Shown here in pieces: positions 1 to 13,879 of a stretch of 64,000 bases of DNA. Each line of letters opens with the position of its first letter. Within the stretch, counting starts at the first letter, position 1. Under the pieces are notes generated by a model. That model worked only from the letters and a program-made list of their open reading frames with translations. It was not told where the DNA came from and did no database searches. The DNA is taken from contig NC_053046.1 in the NCBI RefSeq assembly GCF_003473485.1, forward strand, positions 18,052,001-18,116,000, read 5' to 3'. This DNA is from Medicago truncatula (taxonomy: Eukaryota > Streptophyta > Magnoliopsida > Fabales > Fabaceae). The translations under genes were made by a program, and so were the position numbers.

Positions 1-582
1 ACAGGGCCACGGATGGACACGGCGTCCGGTGAACTAAGGCTTTGGATAGTAGTAACCAAGGTTCTAACACAGTTCCCAAACTGCAACCTCTCTCACATAT
101 ATCATGGTAGTACAGGACGACACCCGTTCCATGATTATTTGTGAGAAGGTCTAGTTTGAGTGTAGTATCGCGTGACGACTAAAGTTTGAGACAACACTCA
201 ATTTAGCCACCGCACTACGTCCTAAAAAGGCTAGGATGGGTTTGGTAACTACGGTTCATAGCTTCGTCGAACAATTGAAAGTGAAGTGCCTAAGCATGAC
301 AACACACGCCGACAATATCACCTTCAAAATGCCTCAGCTATGTGAGATTGATCGCATAATCCAATACACGAGGCAACCCCCGAATCGAATTGTCGATTAT
401 ATCTCTACCTAAACATAAGTTCACTCAGCCCGGGTATAGGACTTTTGATATTCTTACCCCACACGTCAAATGAAAAATAAACAAGTATTCACATATGTAA
501 GCAATAAAACAAAGCGTAAATATAAACTAAGGAAAGCTAGGCGTGACCCGCTAAAAAAAGTCCCCAGTGAAGTCGCCATTTC
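1..582 (-). mobile_element. Ogre-like Ty3/gypsy retrotransposon, leader region (cut by window edge)
   Basis: This stretch follows the 5' LTR and primer-binding site on the minus strand, so it should be the untranslated leader of the element, with its coding part lying outside the window. No long reading frame is open here, which fits a leader. The assignment rests on the adjacent LTR and PBS, not on any protein seen in this interval. Confidence 0.65.
561..578 (-). other. Retrotransposon primer-binding site (tRNA-Arg type)
   Basis: The minus strand reads TGGCGACTTCACTGGGGA, five bases after the LTR end. It begins with TGG, complementary to a tRNA CCA end, and closely resembles the primer site I associate with Ogre/Tat elements, which is reported as complementary to tRNA-Arg. 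The tRNA identity is from memory of the family. Confidence 0.75.
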
Positions 583-3500
583 TGTTATCATGGTTTTTGG
601 GTGCCAAGCCATTAATTGGACTTGAACCTTTTGACCGTTGATATCTCTCTTTTTTCTTGGGAAGGGTAAAAGGAGAAAAACCCTTTAAAAGTTCTAGGTT
701 CGGGGGTCGTTTTCACTACGGGAAGGTGTTAGGCACCCGGAACGATTATGGTATTCCATAAGAACCGTTCTCCTAAGTTGATTTCTACGCTTTATTTTTA
801 TTGCCTACTTGTAAAAATGAAGGTGTGATTAGTGAAGAATGGGGGTGAGAAGAAGTAGAATTTTGATTTTATTTCGGCTTGGAGGGGTTAAAGTCCCTTG
901 CCTACGTACCGTTTTACGGGATCAAAACCGGCGTAGTTCTTGCTAAAAAGACTTGTTGTTTTTTGTTTTAATTGTTTGATTTTAAACTTTGAAAATGATT
1001 TTGAAGAAGGGGATTGAGAGGCTTCATGAGCATTAGAGTATGAAAAAGTGGAGATTTGTTTAGTGACTTTGCAAAAAAGTCTAAATGATTAGATTTAGTT
1101 GAGAATTTTATTAAGAAAATAAAAGGTGAAAAATTGTTGGAGTTTTGACTCCATTTTTTATGAAAAATATTTGAAGCGAATTTGTTTGCATATATTTGGA
1201 AAAAGTGGGATTTTCTCTAAGTGTTTAAACCTAAGCATTCATCTAACCATGCAATCCTAGCCATACATCTACACATACAATCCTAGGCATACATCTAGGA
1301 TGAGTGTGTGCGTGCCGGTGCGTCATAGTGTCCATAGTCCATATTACAAAAATTGCCTAAATACATTCTATGGCCTCTTTGCCAAGTTACAAATCAATGA
1401 TAACAAATTACATCACCGAATGAATTAAAATTTGCAAAAATAAATGCTAAGCTAAAGAAAGTGGAGGAGATAGTGAAATGCTATGAGTGAGGTCACATGA
1501 GGAACAAAATGTTAGTGAAACAAGGAAAAAATATAATGGGAATGATGAAAGATGCACCAAATGAATATGCAATAAAAAGGGGTAAAAACATGAGAATTTG
1601 TCAAGCACAATGTGTAACAAAGTCAAGATTTAAGGAATCAATCCAAAACAGCAAGATCAACATATGATTATAGGCATAAACATCTCACATCAACATATCA
1701 AAAGACTTTTATCACACACTAACACATTAATGATAAAAATATGATGAAAAACTCATGGCAAATAATCCAAAAGGAATTAAAGTGCTATGGATTAATCATG
1801 CAATATTTTTATCAAGCTCAACATGCAAAAATGTCATAGAAACAATGAGAAATCAACAAAAAGTATGCCTAAAATTTCTAGAAATTTTTATCAAAGTTTT
1901 GGTCAAGGCACAGGTTCAAATAGCACAAAAAATGGTGTAAGTAGCACAAAAAAGCAAAAAACGTACAGAACCCTAGGCCCAAACCCAAAGCCCACACTCA
2001 AAAGATACGGATGCACAGGAACCACATGATTGATCCAGGATTCTGAAACCCTAGATCAAACGGCCAGGAACAAAGGGGAATGGACCGGACTGGACCGGTC
2101 CGGTTCACTGGCTTATATAAACAAAAGAGCACCGGTTTTTTCATTTTGTACTTGGCTTTCTCTCTCTTCTCTTGTTCGCTCTCTCTTCTCTCTCGCTCTC
2201 TCTGACGCCGGTTTCCATGAGAAACGGCTGAGGAAGATGAAGACCGGCCGGAACCTTCAAGGTTCGCCGGAAACTTCATCTTCTCCGACGAGATACGCAG
2301 TTTCCGATCACCTCTAAAAATTCCAGAAATCCAAGATTTTCACGTTTTTTAAATCGTCTCTTCGATCTAAACATAGATATGGTACTGGATTTAGCATGCA
2401 AGCTTCGAATCTCTGTAGATCGGAGATTTTGTTCGCGACTTTTTGAAAACTGTTTTTAGGTTTTGTAATCTTTGAAGGAACTGTGAAATCTTTTCCAGAT
2501 CTACATAGATTCGTTCCTATTAATACTGTTTTGAAAGAAATGATGCAGTTCGCGTGTTGTACCTTGGTTTATTTGAAGGTTCGAATGAAATTTTCTTCGG
2601 AAAACTTCGATGTAATCCTCGCTGGTTGATTTCTTGTTCGAATCCGAAAATAAATCGGTACTTTCGCTTCTTCTTCTCTACTGGTGCGAATTCTTCATCT
2701 TCCTTCTTCTTCCTCTTCTTCTTCTTCGACGATTCTCTGTGATCGGTGCTCGAATTTGCCGATGGCGAAATCGCACCTTGAATTGCAGGGAATCTAATTC
2801 AATGATGACGATTCTTCAATGAGTCGCTGAGAATTATCGACATTTCACTGAGTTGTTGAAGAAAATCTGATTCTGGAATTCTAGGGTTCTTTGTTCTTGG
2901 TGTTTTTTGGGTTTTTTGATCGTAACAGAAAGGAGAGAGAAAATCTGATTCTGTTTCTGGTGATGTGTATTGCAATGAATGGATCTGGATTATGTGGCAC
3001 TGTGAACAGTATTTATAGCTGATGTGTGAGTGATTGGACCATTAGAAAGCTGACATGTGGCATTGGACTGAAAAAGGGGCGCTGCCCTGTAATTTGACTT
3101 GAAGGACCTGTTTGCAAATTTGAAAAATATATGGACTGGACTGAAAAATGAAAGTAAGGACTGAAATGAAATTAAAAACTGTTTGGGCAAAAATGCAATT
3201 AAAAATAAAATTGAATAAAAAACGTAATTTGACCAAACGTAAAGCGAAACAAAAAATAAAATTGACAAAACGGACTAAAACGAACCAATGGCTTAAATGA
3301 GGTACTTTAAAGTAACCTCTCTATGCCGAAATTTTGTGTGAAATGACCAAAATGCCCCTAGGGCTAAAAATGACCTAAACAGATTCAAATTGACTTGACA
3401 CTGACTCAGATGCAAGTTTGAAATGAATCTAACAAGGTTTATTGATGAAATGTTAAAAATCAATCTGAAAAGACTCAGAGACAGTCACGAGGATGAAAAT

Positions 3501-3788
3501 GGGTCCCACTGCAGGAAATGACCAAAATACCCTTCTGTACGACTTTTTGCAAATTTTGAAATAAACTGTAGAAAAAGCAATGTAATGATTCAGAGACACT
3601 TTTGAATGACTTATAAGACAAGTAAAGACATTTCGAAAGGTTTTATGCAAGAAAAACATAGGTAAAATGGTGATTGAAAATACTGCGAGACAGAGACAAT
3701 TTGAACTGTGCAGTTGAAATTTGATAATTGACAAAGTTTGAAATGAAATTGGGCCCAGTATTTTTAGGTCCAAAAACAGGGTATAACA
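583..3788 (-). mobile_element. 5' LTR of an Ogre-like (Tat lineage) LTR retrotransposon
   Basis: Read on the minus strand, the repeat starts TGTTATACCC at 3788 and ends GATAACA at 583, giving the TG...CA ends and short inverted repeat expected of an LTR. At about 3.2 kb it is far longer than ordinary plant LTRs, which is typical of the Ogre group in legumes. A primer-binding site follows at once. A TATA-like element (CTATAAATA, minus) near 3004-3016 could be the start of R. The interval has only short, unrelated reading frames. The second LTR and the internal genes are outside the window, so the element's completeness and its target-site duplication cannot be judged. Confidence 0.8.
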
Positions 3789-4870
3789 ATGTTGTATCAA
3801 ATACCATATTTATATTCAACTCATCAATTTCAAGATCTTTCTGTTTTTTTTTTAAAAGATTTTTGATAATTTTAAGATCATCCTCTACCTCTATTTATTT
3901 GAAGAGAGATGCTATTCAGTACGGGATTTTGGCTACGAATTTTCACGAAGGTTGTATCTTTTTGTTTTCCACGCGCTGCAAAAAATGTACACTTTTTTTT
4001 TTATTGAAAAAAAAACCTCCCACAACTAATTTAACACACCGCCCAAAAACTCCAATAAAAAACAGAGCTGTGTAGTGGTACAACAAGCAAACAGGCACAC
4101 TAACCAAACAAGCTGCCTTCAATTTAACAGGAAGAAGAACTCGTAGCATAGTACCAACACCCTTTTCCCCTTTCCAATCGAATTTCCTCCCCTACCATCA
4201 CACCTTCCTTCCTCACCATTCAACAATTTTAAATAGTAAAAATCCATATGAAAATAAAAACAAAATAAAACATGTGTATAAGTAATTAAATTCTGCATTA
4301 GAAAAAATTGAATGTTTGCAAACTTTGTTGAATATTTCAAACATCATGTTTGGGGTGGTAAGAGCCATTGAAGATCATTGAAAGGATTGGGGAAGAATGA
4401 GAAGTAGCGTGGGTTGAGAAAAAGGGTTATTTTATTAAAAAGGGATAAGAATGAGAGCATTTACTTTTTAAGGTTGGAAGCTGCTGGACAAAGAAGAGAG
4501 AGACCGGTTAGTTATACTTTTTTAATTTTTTATTTTATTAGAAATGTTCAAGAACTGTAGACGTTTTCACGCGTCCGTTGTTTTCCGTATTCAAAATTGT
4601 CGTACTACATATCATTTTCCTTATTTGAATCCACTTCATCTGGTATACTCCTTTTACTACAAAATCAGCAAGTATTATCTCTACATGCTCAAACCACCTA
4701 AATCAATTTTCCACCATCTTTTCTAGATATTATATGTGTTATCTTAACTCTCTCTTAAATATTGTCATTTCTAGTCATATTGTTACACATTCAACGAAAC
4801 ATTCTCGTCTATACTACATTAATTTAATTTAATTTTGGGTTGGTTCTTTAGAGCCCAACACCATATCTAG
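3789..4870. other. AT-rich intergenic DNA, no gene recognised
   Basis: This is the left flank of the Ogre element. Short frames are present on both strands but none shows a family motif, and base composition and stop density look non-coding. The stretch near 4020-4210 is more C-rich than its surroundings, but I recognise nothing in it. Confidence 0.6.
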
Positions 4871-4874
4871 TACA

Positions 4875-5296
4875 AACATAAGTTACTTTAGTCTCTTTTC
4901 TTAATCTTCCTTTGATTAGCCTTTTTCATAACTTCATGGTATGACTTATAATTTGAATCCTCCAATAATTTGCATAACTTTGTATATCTTTGAAAGGTTT
5001 GTATGTCCCTAGTGTACTTATAGGTCGGAATTAAAATGATTCTTGCAACACTCATCAAAAACTTTTGTTTGGAATTAAAGTGATTCTTGCAACATTCATC
5101 CAAACTTTTGGTGATCCACCCAAATATCTCCAAGACATTTCCACACTTCAATCTGTATGTTGTCTCGTCCAATTGCATTTCCCTTACTCAACAATTTGAA
5201 AAAAATTAGCCTCCTGTTCTTGAATTCGACAATTGTAATTATAATTTTGACCTTCCTCTCTAATGTCAAGTTTGTTAGAGTTTGATAAGATCTCAT
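4875..5296 (-). pseudogene. Decayed reverse transcriptase fragment of an RTE-type LINE
   Basis: Two overlapping minus-strand frames together keep the order of a plant RTE reverse transcriptase. The first has GRDNIQIEVWKCLGD, resembling the GPDNIPIEVWKCLGD block. The second has ILIPTYKYTRDIQTFQRYTK, resembling the YKNKGDIQ...NYRGIKL block. The frame shifts between them and the conserved YRGIKL core is degraded. A small direct duplication (GATTCTTGCAACA, near 5037 and 5080) disrupts the segment. It is a fossil retrotransposon piece with no expected activity. Confidence 0.65.
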
Positions 5297-5299
5297 GTC

Positions 5300-8262
5300 C
5301 TTTATTAAATAAGGTATGTAAATATTTTTTTCATGTATCCTTTCTCAAGTTTTTTTTTTATAAATATTTACAAAACTTTTTTTTTTAATAAAAATGTGTA
5401 ATAATGGTTAGTAAGTTTTATCCTAATAATCATGTAACAAACAGATTTTATATGTAATTATGAACCTTTAAACAACCTAGTTGAGCCCATAGACAAAAAA
5501 GAGACAATAGTTATTTGGTTTTTATAGTAGTAATAATTAACTTACTACTTTAATACTGTCAAAAAAATAACTTACTACTTTAATATAACAGTTAAAAAAA
5601 TAATCACGTTGTTAACTAACAATCAATCACTAATATTTTGCACATTTAACGTCATTGATACATTTATTTAAAAATGTTAATCATGAAAAATATCACGAGT
5701 GTAATTGAAAAATTCTAATATTTTGTTTTACGTTTCTAAAATATTTATGGATTCATTGTCACGTCTTATATTAACATATAGTAATTTTATGATGACGAAC
5801 TTATCTAATTTTATTAGTGATTGATCATTATCACTTGTTGACAACAAATTGCTAGAAATAGTAGTTTTCAATTATTATGAATGTTCTCCTTCTACACTCA
5901 ATTACCAATTTTCCTTCTCTATCTTAATTTTTTTATTTGCTTGTCAATATTTCTTTCTCTCTGCTTCAATGGAAGGAGAAGATCCATTTGGTTTGTTTTC
6001 TTCTAGTGCAAATATGCTTGGATGCAATAAAAAATGTTATTTAAAAGAAGTCTAATCCATGTGATATTTGGATTATTATAAGACACGCATTTAATCTTGT
6101 CTCAAGTGCTATCACTTGATGAATAAGAGGGCATATTTAGAAGTTACAATCCCAAAGCATACTCAACAACTAATAACAATCACTTTAACTATTTTATTTC
6201 TCCCCAGTCTTTGGAATCAATTGTCGTGAAGCAAAGAAAAAAATAGATAGTTGATGAATCACATTTGTCTTTTAAATCATGTTATAGATTGGACTTATGT
6301 ACATATCATATATCCTCTTTTTCGAACTAATTGCATGAGAGCAAATTAAAAAAGTCCCAATGCACCACATAGCTCTTTAACTTTGATAGGAGAAATGTTT
6401 TATTTTAAGCTACTCAAAATGAAAATGATTTCATAACTAAGGTAGTTGATCTCCAAAATATAAAGATGTATACCAATAAAATAAGAAATTTTAAATTTCT
6501 TTTTCATGGAAATTTCAATGTTAATACATACACACGTGTAACCAACAAAGGTGCATGCCTTCTTCATATATAAATAGTGATTACATATGAAGAAAAAAAA
6601 ATACAGACTTTTTTTTAGAATATAATTTTTTTAACAATGTAAGAAAAATATAGATTTGATAGTAAGAATTCCTCGCTCATTTTTGCTTGATGTACACATG
6701 TGGTAGAGAAGGTGAGAATATAAGAAATAAAGAACTAAAATCAAATTTTATGGTAAAAAACACCCCTAAAAAAACAAAGATGACAATCAAATATATCTCT
6801 ACTTAATCCCCGGTTTGGACATTCTCTTTGTACTACAGATGCGTCTCGAGTGCGTTGTACACAATTCAATAAAGTCTTTAATTTGGCGTAAAAAAAAAAT
6901 CAGTTATATCTCATATTCGAGCAAATCAGTTAAAATAATATGTTTTTTTGCGGCTCACTTTTTTTTAAAGCAGTTAAAACCTTTTCATTGAAAAATGTTT
7001 TTTATTCCTATATAAAAATTGAGAAATGGTTTTTGATTCTAGTTAAAATCATTATCAAAATGTGTCAATTTTTCTTATGACTACTAATATTAAGAAATGT
7101 CATATAAGAATTAAAAAATTGAATAAACTAAAATCATTACCAAAATGTTTCAATTTTTCTCATGTCGTAGCCTATCAACCAAAACATAGTGCAAGAATTA
7201 ATTATTACATGCCCAGTAAATTATGAGTGTTTTTTAAGGGAAATATCCAAGAAATTATAACTGTACACCTGAAAAATAAAATCATACCACATTAACATAA
7301 ATAATATGATAACTTATAAACATTTCATTCTAGTAATAAAGAGATACCATATAATACTCGTTGTCATTGGACTAAAGTTTAATATTAAACAAATTAGAGA
7401 CATTACTACTAAGTGACGTGCACCAAATAAAGCTTGTGTATCTTAACATGTTTGAAATCAATGGTCTTTTAAATCAGACAAATGAGAGAAACTGATCTAA
7501 TAACAATTACTTAAAATTTGTCATACAAAAATGCACTAAAGTACAATAAAAAAAAAAAAATCAACTTTTAACATCAAGAAGCATTTCAAATTTTCATTGA
7601 TTATGGGAGCAAAAGAGAAACATAAAAAAATAAAGTTCAAATGCGAGTAGTATAGGCAGAAACTTGACTCACTATAAATAAAAATCTGATTGAGAAACGA
7701 TAAATGTTTTTTTTTTTTACCAAGAGAAACGATAAATGTTGATAAATTAAAAATCAAATTAAAAGTATTGATCACGTTAATTAGGAAGAATCAGAAGCAT
7801 TGATAACCTTAATGGCTATAAGAATTAAATTCATTGATTAAATATCCATTTTTGTCTAATATGAATTTAAATATGAATATTTGAGTCTTGAATGATTTTG
7901 ATTCACTATTTAATGATTTTATTATGGTGTGCATATGTGTAGTCCCTTTAATACAATTGCGATTTCGACTTATTAATAATTTGCATATATGCAGTCCCTT
8001 TTACTTAAATAAAAAAAAAAAATTAATGTTTGATAGCGTTGGAATATTGTAATTCAATCAATCGAGCATGTACAAAAAAAAAAAAAAAACTCCCCTCAAA
8101 AATCAGACTATTTTTTTTTTCCTTTTGAATTAAGGAAGTTTTTTTATTTATTTATTTAGACACTCATTTCTCGACCACCATATAATGCAAAAGTAACAAC
8201 TAAGAATAAACTACATTGCATGAAGTAAAAATAAAATAAAATAGACTACATTACATAAATAA
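5300..8262. other. AT-rich intergenic DNA
   Basis: No gene can be supported. A frame at 5849-6055 has a hydrophobic start and ends in a cysteine-containing tail, but it has no recognised motif and no clear gene context. Near 7920-8010 a short degenerate direct repeat built around GCATATRTGTAGTCCCTTT occurs twice. The rest is poly-A/T tracts and frequent stops. Confidence 0.6.
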
Positions 8263-8976
<714 letters not shown>

Positions 8977-9192
8977 TTAACGTTTAAGAAATATTTTTTT
9001 TTGGCTTTTGCACCGGTTTCCGACCCACCAATGGTGGACGACTAATTAATCCGGCTCATGTGTAGAGGCATGCACACTGACCAAGTGTTGTTCCCCCTGG
9101 GAATCGAACCCGGTATTCTCCGGATACGTCTTTGGAAGGAGCTCCTTGCCACTGGAGCCCAAACAACTTGGTTAACGTTTAAGAAATATTTT
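8977..9192 (-). mobile_element. tRNA-derived SINE with 21-bp target-site duplication
   Basis: The SINE body is 8998-9171 on the minus strand. It carries a pol III B-box-like block GGGTTCGATTCCC and ends in an A-tail (T-run on the plus strand at about 8994-9002). It is flanked by perfect 21-bp direct repeats (8977-8997 and 9172-9192, starting TTAACGTTTAAG), the hallmark of LINE-machinery insertion. The intact duplication suggests a fairly recent insertion. Confidence 0.9.
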
Positions 9193-9651
9193 GATAGGGC
9201 AACAATTAAAGTAGATTAAGAAAATATTAATTTGACCATTAAAATAACATTTTCACCATTAAAAGTATTAAGTTGATCATGTTTCCAAAAATTAATACGG
9301 AAAGTTATAATAATGCAAAGTTATAATAATTCCAAGAATAATGCATAAGAATAAAACAATATTAGAGTGCCACATGTCGTGACTTGAATGAAATCCTAAA
9401 ACATTGAAATGTGGTGACACATATCAAGAACAGAATAGAAGAAAATCATTTCTATTAAGGGACATGAAATAAATCCTAAATTTATATAATATAGATATAG
9501 ATTTCACAATTATTGGAACATTCATGGTTGCAACTACGTATACATTGTTCCATGTGTGGTTCATCAAAAACTATTTCTGATACTGGTAACAACTTTTTCA
9601 TGTATGTTATAATCTTAGTGCGTTTGGATGGAGCAAACAACACAACACTTC

Positions 9652-9928
9652 CGGTGGCGGAGGGACCATGGGGGCCAAGGGTGGCCATGGTCCCCCCAAT
9701 TTTTTTACTACTATTATATTTTTATTTTATACTGCTATTTACACATGATCATGAATATGATCCCCCCACTATTAGCACTTGTGTCCTTTTGTATGTTAGG
9801 CCTTTGTTTTTTATGGCAAAAAATCATTTTCACTTTTAAAAAAAGCCCATTATGTAAGTTTGTTTGCTAAATTATACTACTTTTTAAGACTTGGTCCCCC
9901 CAATGTTTAAAATCTGGCTCCACCCCTG
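9652..9928. mobile_element. hAT-type MITE (277 bp)
   Basis: The element ends in CAGGGGTGGAGCCAG (read inward on the minus strand) and a related CGGTGGCGGAGGG on the left. It is flanked by a perfect 8-bp target-site duplication AACACTTC at 9644-9651 and 9929-9936. The 8-bp duplication and the CAGGGGYGGAGCC ends point to the hAT superfamily. There is no transposase, so it is non-autonomous. Confidence 0.88.
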
Positions 9929-9936
9929 AACACTTC

Positions 9937-10743
9937 CCTCTTAGATATTGAAAAGTTGAACTTAACCGTTTCAACGATGATAATATCATTCATTTCTCAC
10001 GTTGCAACAATGGTTCTTGCCTCTTGGTCTTGGCTATAATTATAATCGTTCTCTAAAAATGTTTAATTGTTGGTCTTAGCATATGCGTACAAAGAGAAGA
10101 AAGAAAAAGTCTTAGCATGTATGCAAAGCGAATAAAAGATACAAATATAGATAAAAAAAATTGGTTATTTAGATACATATAAATATAAAAGAATATACGA
10201 ACACAAATGAGAAAAAAAAAAGTTAACGTTGATGATGTTTCTTGTTTAAGTTTAAAGTGGTAATTAATGTAATTTATAATTTGTTCATAAAATAATAGAA
10301 CATTGTAAAATTTTATGTGATTATTAAAAAAAGAAGTAATAGATGTTAGATTTTACAATTGCTTTGAATTTCTAACATATAAATATTTATTTTGTGCATG
10401 ACATGTATGACTCCAAAAGTCATATTTAATAGATGAAAAATGAAGGAAAATGTTTTCTTTTGCAAGATATATGGTTTGTGTTGAGCATGTAGTTGGTGAT
10501 GTTCTTTGTAATTGAAATGCATGACTTTATGATGTGGTAAAATTAATTTTGAATGATTTATCTAATATTTGTAATTTTTTTATTTAAATTTAATGATATA
10601 TTAATTGTGTTTTTATCTTTTCTTTGATTAATATTTGTAACACTTAAGTTTCTAAATCAAAATAAAAATTATCAGATTTACATTAAATTTAAAATTAAAT
10701 TATCGATCATTTAGATTAAATGGAAATTAATTTGTCGATCACG
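9937..10743. other. AT-rich intergenic DNA
   Basis: No gene or intact transposon recognised. Reading frames are short and composition is very AT-rich. Confidence 0.55.
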
Positions 10744-11309
10744 AGAGCCAGAAATAATATTCTTAAAGGGGTCACTTTATATACTTTAAAAAAAAAAAAA
10801 AATGTTTTGATTTTTTTAAAGTTAAGTAATTTTATATTGGTTAAACTACATTTTTGTCCTTTAAGTTATTGTTAAATTTTGGTTTCATCTCTTTTCTTTA
10901 ATTTTGACCCCTTAATTACAAACGATATATAATTTGATCCCTTAAATATTTTCGTTTCATTTTGGTCCTTAAGTTTTGAACGTTGAACACTTCCGTCTCT
11001 TAGATTACAAATGATAAAACATTTAGATTCTTAATAGAAATGACTAAAATGTCTAAAGTTTGTAACTCAAGATCAAAGCAAATAGTATTTGCAAGTTAAG
11101 TAAGCAAAATGAACTTATTAAAAAAAAAATAACCAAATGAAATAAAATAAACTTAAGAGACTAAATTGTCTAACAGTTATAATTTAAGAGACCAAAATAA
11201 AACCAACAAAAAGTGGAGGAATTACTTATAGTACCGTAAGGATATAGGAAAGAGCGATAAGAATAAGGTGGTCATGACCTTCCCATGCCACCCCCGATTC
11301 CACCTCTGA
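10744..11309. mobile_element. Degenerate hAT-like element with a nested repeat
   Basis: The left edge (GAGAGCCAGAAATAATATTC, followed by AAAGGGGTCAC) and the right edge (ending CCCGATTCCACCTCTG) look like mutated hAT termini of the CAGRGGYGGAGCCAG type. Between them, from about 10850, is a second repeat with the 'ttttgtcctttaagtt...gacc' style of Mutator-like foldback elements. No clean target-site duplication could be found. Confidence 0.35.
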
Positions 11310-11494
11310 GAAGGAGTATCTTAGTTTGAACTTTAATTTGAATAATATTTGAAATATTTTATGCAACATTCCAAGTTTTTGTTATTCTCTTTTTAGTCCT
11401 TGGTAGCAATTTGTTAGATGTCTGAATGATTAAACATTGATATAGATTAAGTAGAATGGCTTAGAAACTATTTTTATAAAAGTATTAAGTTAAT

Positions 11495-12166
11495 GGTTAA
11501 AATGCATTTTTGGTTCTCAAGTTTCACACACTTGTGATTTTAGCCTCCTAAATTTGAAAATAGCAATTTTACTCCCTTAAGTTTCACCTCCTTTGCAAAA
11601 CCATGGTCCCCCTTGATTTTGATTCAGTCAAAGCTAATGTGGATATTTTTTTTTTTATATAAAATATTTACAACTGTGTGCACACATGGAAATTAATTAA
11701 AATTTAAAATTTAAAAGAAATAGAAAAACGAAATTAAAACTAATAATAAACATTGGAAAAATCTTCTTCATCTTCAACCCTAATCTTCATCCTCAAAATC
11801 AAAATCATTCAAACAAACCAAACCAAACTCAATATTTATAACTCATACCAATTATAATTGTTGCTTTTGATTTCCCGTCAAACACAACAACAACATTGTC
11901 TTTTGTAAAAAAAAAAAACATTTTCTTCTTAATAATCTAAACACAACCCATTATTATTGTTTCTTTATCGTGTTGATGTTAGATGAGCATGCAGAACAAG
12001 GGAAAGGGAAGAGAAGTATAACCAATCAGTTTTGATTGAGCCAAAATCAAGGGGGACCATGGTAAGTTTGGGGGTGAAACTTAAGGGGGTAAAAGTGCTA
12101 TTTTCAAACTTGGGGGCCAAAATCGCAAGTTTGTGAAACTTGAGGGGCCGAAAGTGCATTTTAGCC
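11495..12166. mobile_element. Mutator-like foldback MITE (672 bp) with 9-bp TSD
   Basis: Long terminal inverted repeats of roughly 100 bp face each other: the left arm has CTCAAGTTTCACACACTTG and the right arm, inverted, has CTCAAGTTTCACAAACTTG. The element is flanked by a perfect 9-bp duplication TAAGTTAAT at 11486-11494 and 12167-12175. A 9-bp duplication with long TIRs indicates the Mutator superfamily. The middle, about 11755-11960, is richer in C and resembles a plant 5' leader, so captured host sequence is possible. Confidence 0.88.
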
Positions 12167-12175
12167 TAAGTTAAT

Positions 12176-13719
12176 TTAGTAAATTAATCGGTTTGTTTGT
12201 CTAAGAAAATTGATTGATATTAGGGTTGTTTCAGACGATCATACTTTCACTCAGTAAGTCTCGATTATGGCTTTGAGAAAAAATCAATTAATGTGCAATC
12301 AAATTTAAAAATAAAACGGATTTTCACTTTTTAGTAGATAAGAATCCAAGCTCAACTAGACCCACTGCCAAACAAGATTACAATCCTAACATATTTAAAC
12401 ATCTTAAACTAGAAAAGAAGTCACTTTGAATGGTTGATAATCTCATTGAAAAGGTGTCACTCAAATCCTCATAGAAATTCCAAAACTAAACCATTTTTTA
12501 TTGAGTTTGTTTTGTGGATCAAGTATTTTCTGGAGCATCATGCTAACGTTGTTTCTCACCAATCATAATTTCTATTTTATCAGTCAATTCATAATTCAAC
12601 TGCATCTCTAGCATAAAAATGTTCTAACAATTGAGGCTGTAATACAAGAAATACTACTTGTAATGCTAGCTGGTTACGAAATAATTGCAATATCAACCAT
12701 GCACAAGATGACTCTGAAAATATTTTTTGGTATTGCCAATTTGTGAAGGAATAAGACCTTCCTCAGAGCATATCACCAATCCCTTTGTGCCTCAAAGAAA
12801 AGTTTGAAGAGGACTCCTAACACTTGGTAGATTCTGCTACAGAACACGGTTAACCTAATTGAGACCAAAAGTTGCTCACATTGACCCCTCAATCATATGC
12901 AACCCTATCTAGATTTATAAGATGAGTAAGGTGGTGCACTCTGTTGCACCGAACTTCTGATTGAAGACGTATCCAAGTGTTTGACATGTGTCGTATTTGT
13001 CACCGACACTTGTGACTACATTGAATTATATAATTTTTTTTTTTAAATTTTATCGATCTCGACGTGTCAATGAAATGTTTGCTTCACAATATTTTCCAAT
13101 TGGATTCTTCTGGTGCACTCTTTCTCTTTGAGATCAAATGCATATTAACTAACTAGAGAGAAAGATCAAATGAAAGCTACACGATTACAGGTTAAAGATA
13201 GAAAATATGGCATTGCATTTGATGTAGTGTTTGATCATAATTTCATGTTTCCACGAAAGCTAAACGGTCAGTACAAATGTATTTGCAATTTCTAAACTAT
13301 AGAGTATGCATATTAACTAAAAAGTGTTAAGAGTCTCATGTTGCATAGATGAGATAAGATCTGACAAATGTTCATAAGCATGGCAATTCCTCAACTCATT
13401 AGTCAGTTTTGTAAGCTTGAGTTAAACTAAACCCAAATTCTAGACATGTAGAGGAGGGTTGGATTGACTTATAAATACATTGTCAAGTCGTATCTCATCC
13501 GACATGAGACTCATAACAAAAACTCAAATATTTTGATTCCTGGACAATTCACGAATAACAATTTGTTGGGGTTCGATCTTTGGCACAAATCAATGTGTTT
13601 ATAGGTGGGGGTAATCCTCACTTCACAAACTGGTTTTATGGGATTGTATTAGACCCAACCACGATTTCTAAGAACTATATGAGTATTATATAGTGAGTAG
13701 TTTATAACTTATATGTCTT
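12176..13719. other. Intergenic DNA with dispersed repeats
   Basis: No gene is supported. About 12955-13075 is a copy of a dispersed family rich in GACACTTGTGACTACATTG and GACGTGTCA words, seen again at 17.7, 18.0, 34.8 and 37.5 kb. About 13325-13440 and 13560-13690 carry another dispersed legume repeat of the type 'tataggtggggg-taatcctcacttcacaaac'. Neither has clean ends here. Confidence 0.5.
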
Positions 13720-13853
13720 GCTTGTCAATGAAACAGTAGTCTCAAACTCTTGAGCAAGACCTTCAATTATAACATCCAAATACTCAAGAGCAGAAATTGG
13801 TTCGCCAATCACATTAATTAAACTAATCAAGGTATTGACTGGTTCTACCTGTT
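13720..13853 (-). pseudogene. Ty1/copia gag (UBN2-like) fragment
   Basis: The minus strand stays open over about 45 codons and reads VIGEPISALEYLDVIIEGLA followed by QEFETTVSL. This resembles the plant copia gag block in which 'GEPIS...L..ILEGLPEEY' precedes a conserved aliphatic stretch. Both sides run into unrelated sequence, so it is a truncated relic. Confidence 0.65.
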
Positions 13854-13879
13854 GGCACCATAACGAGTTGTTTTATGAA

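Noticed and set aside
2030..2317. Plus-strand frame after a TATATAAAC motif near 2113, looking like a promoter and small gene
   Set aside because: It lies inside the Ogre LTR. The element is on the minus strand according to its PBS, and the frame has no motif.
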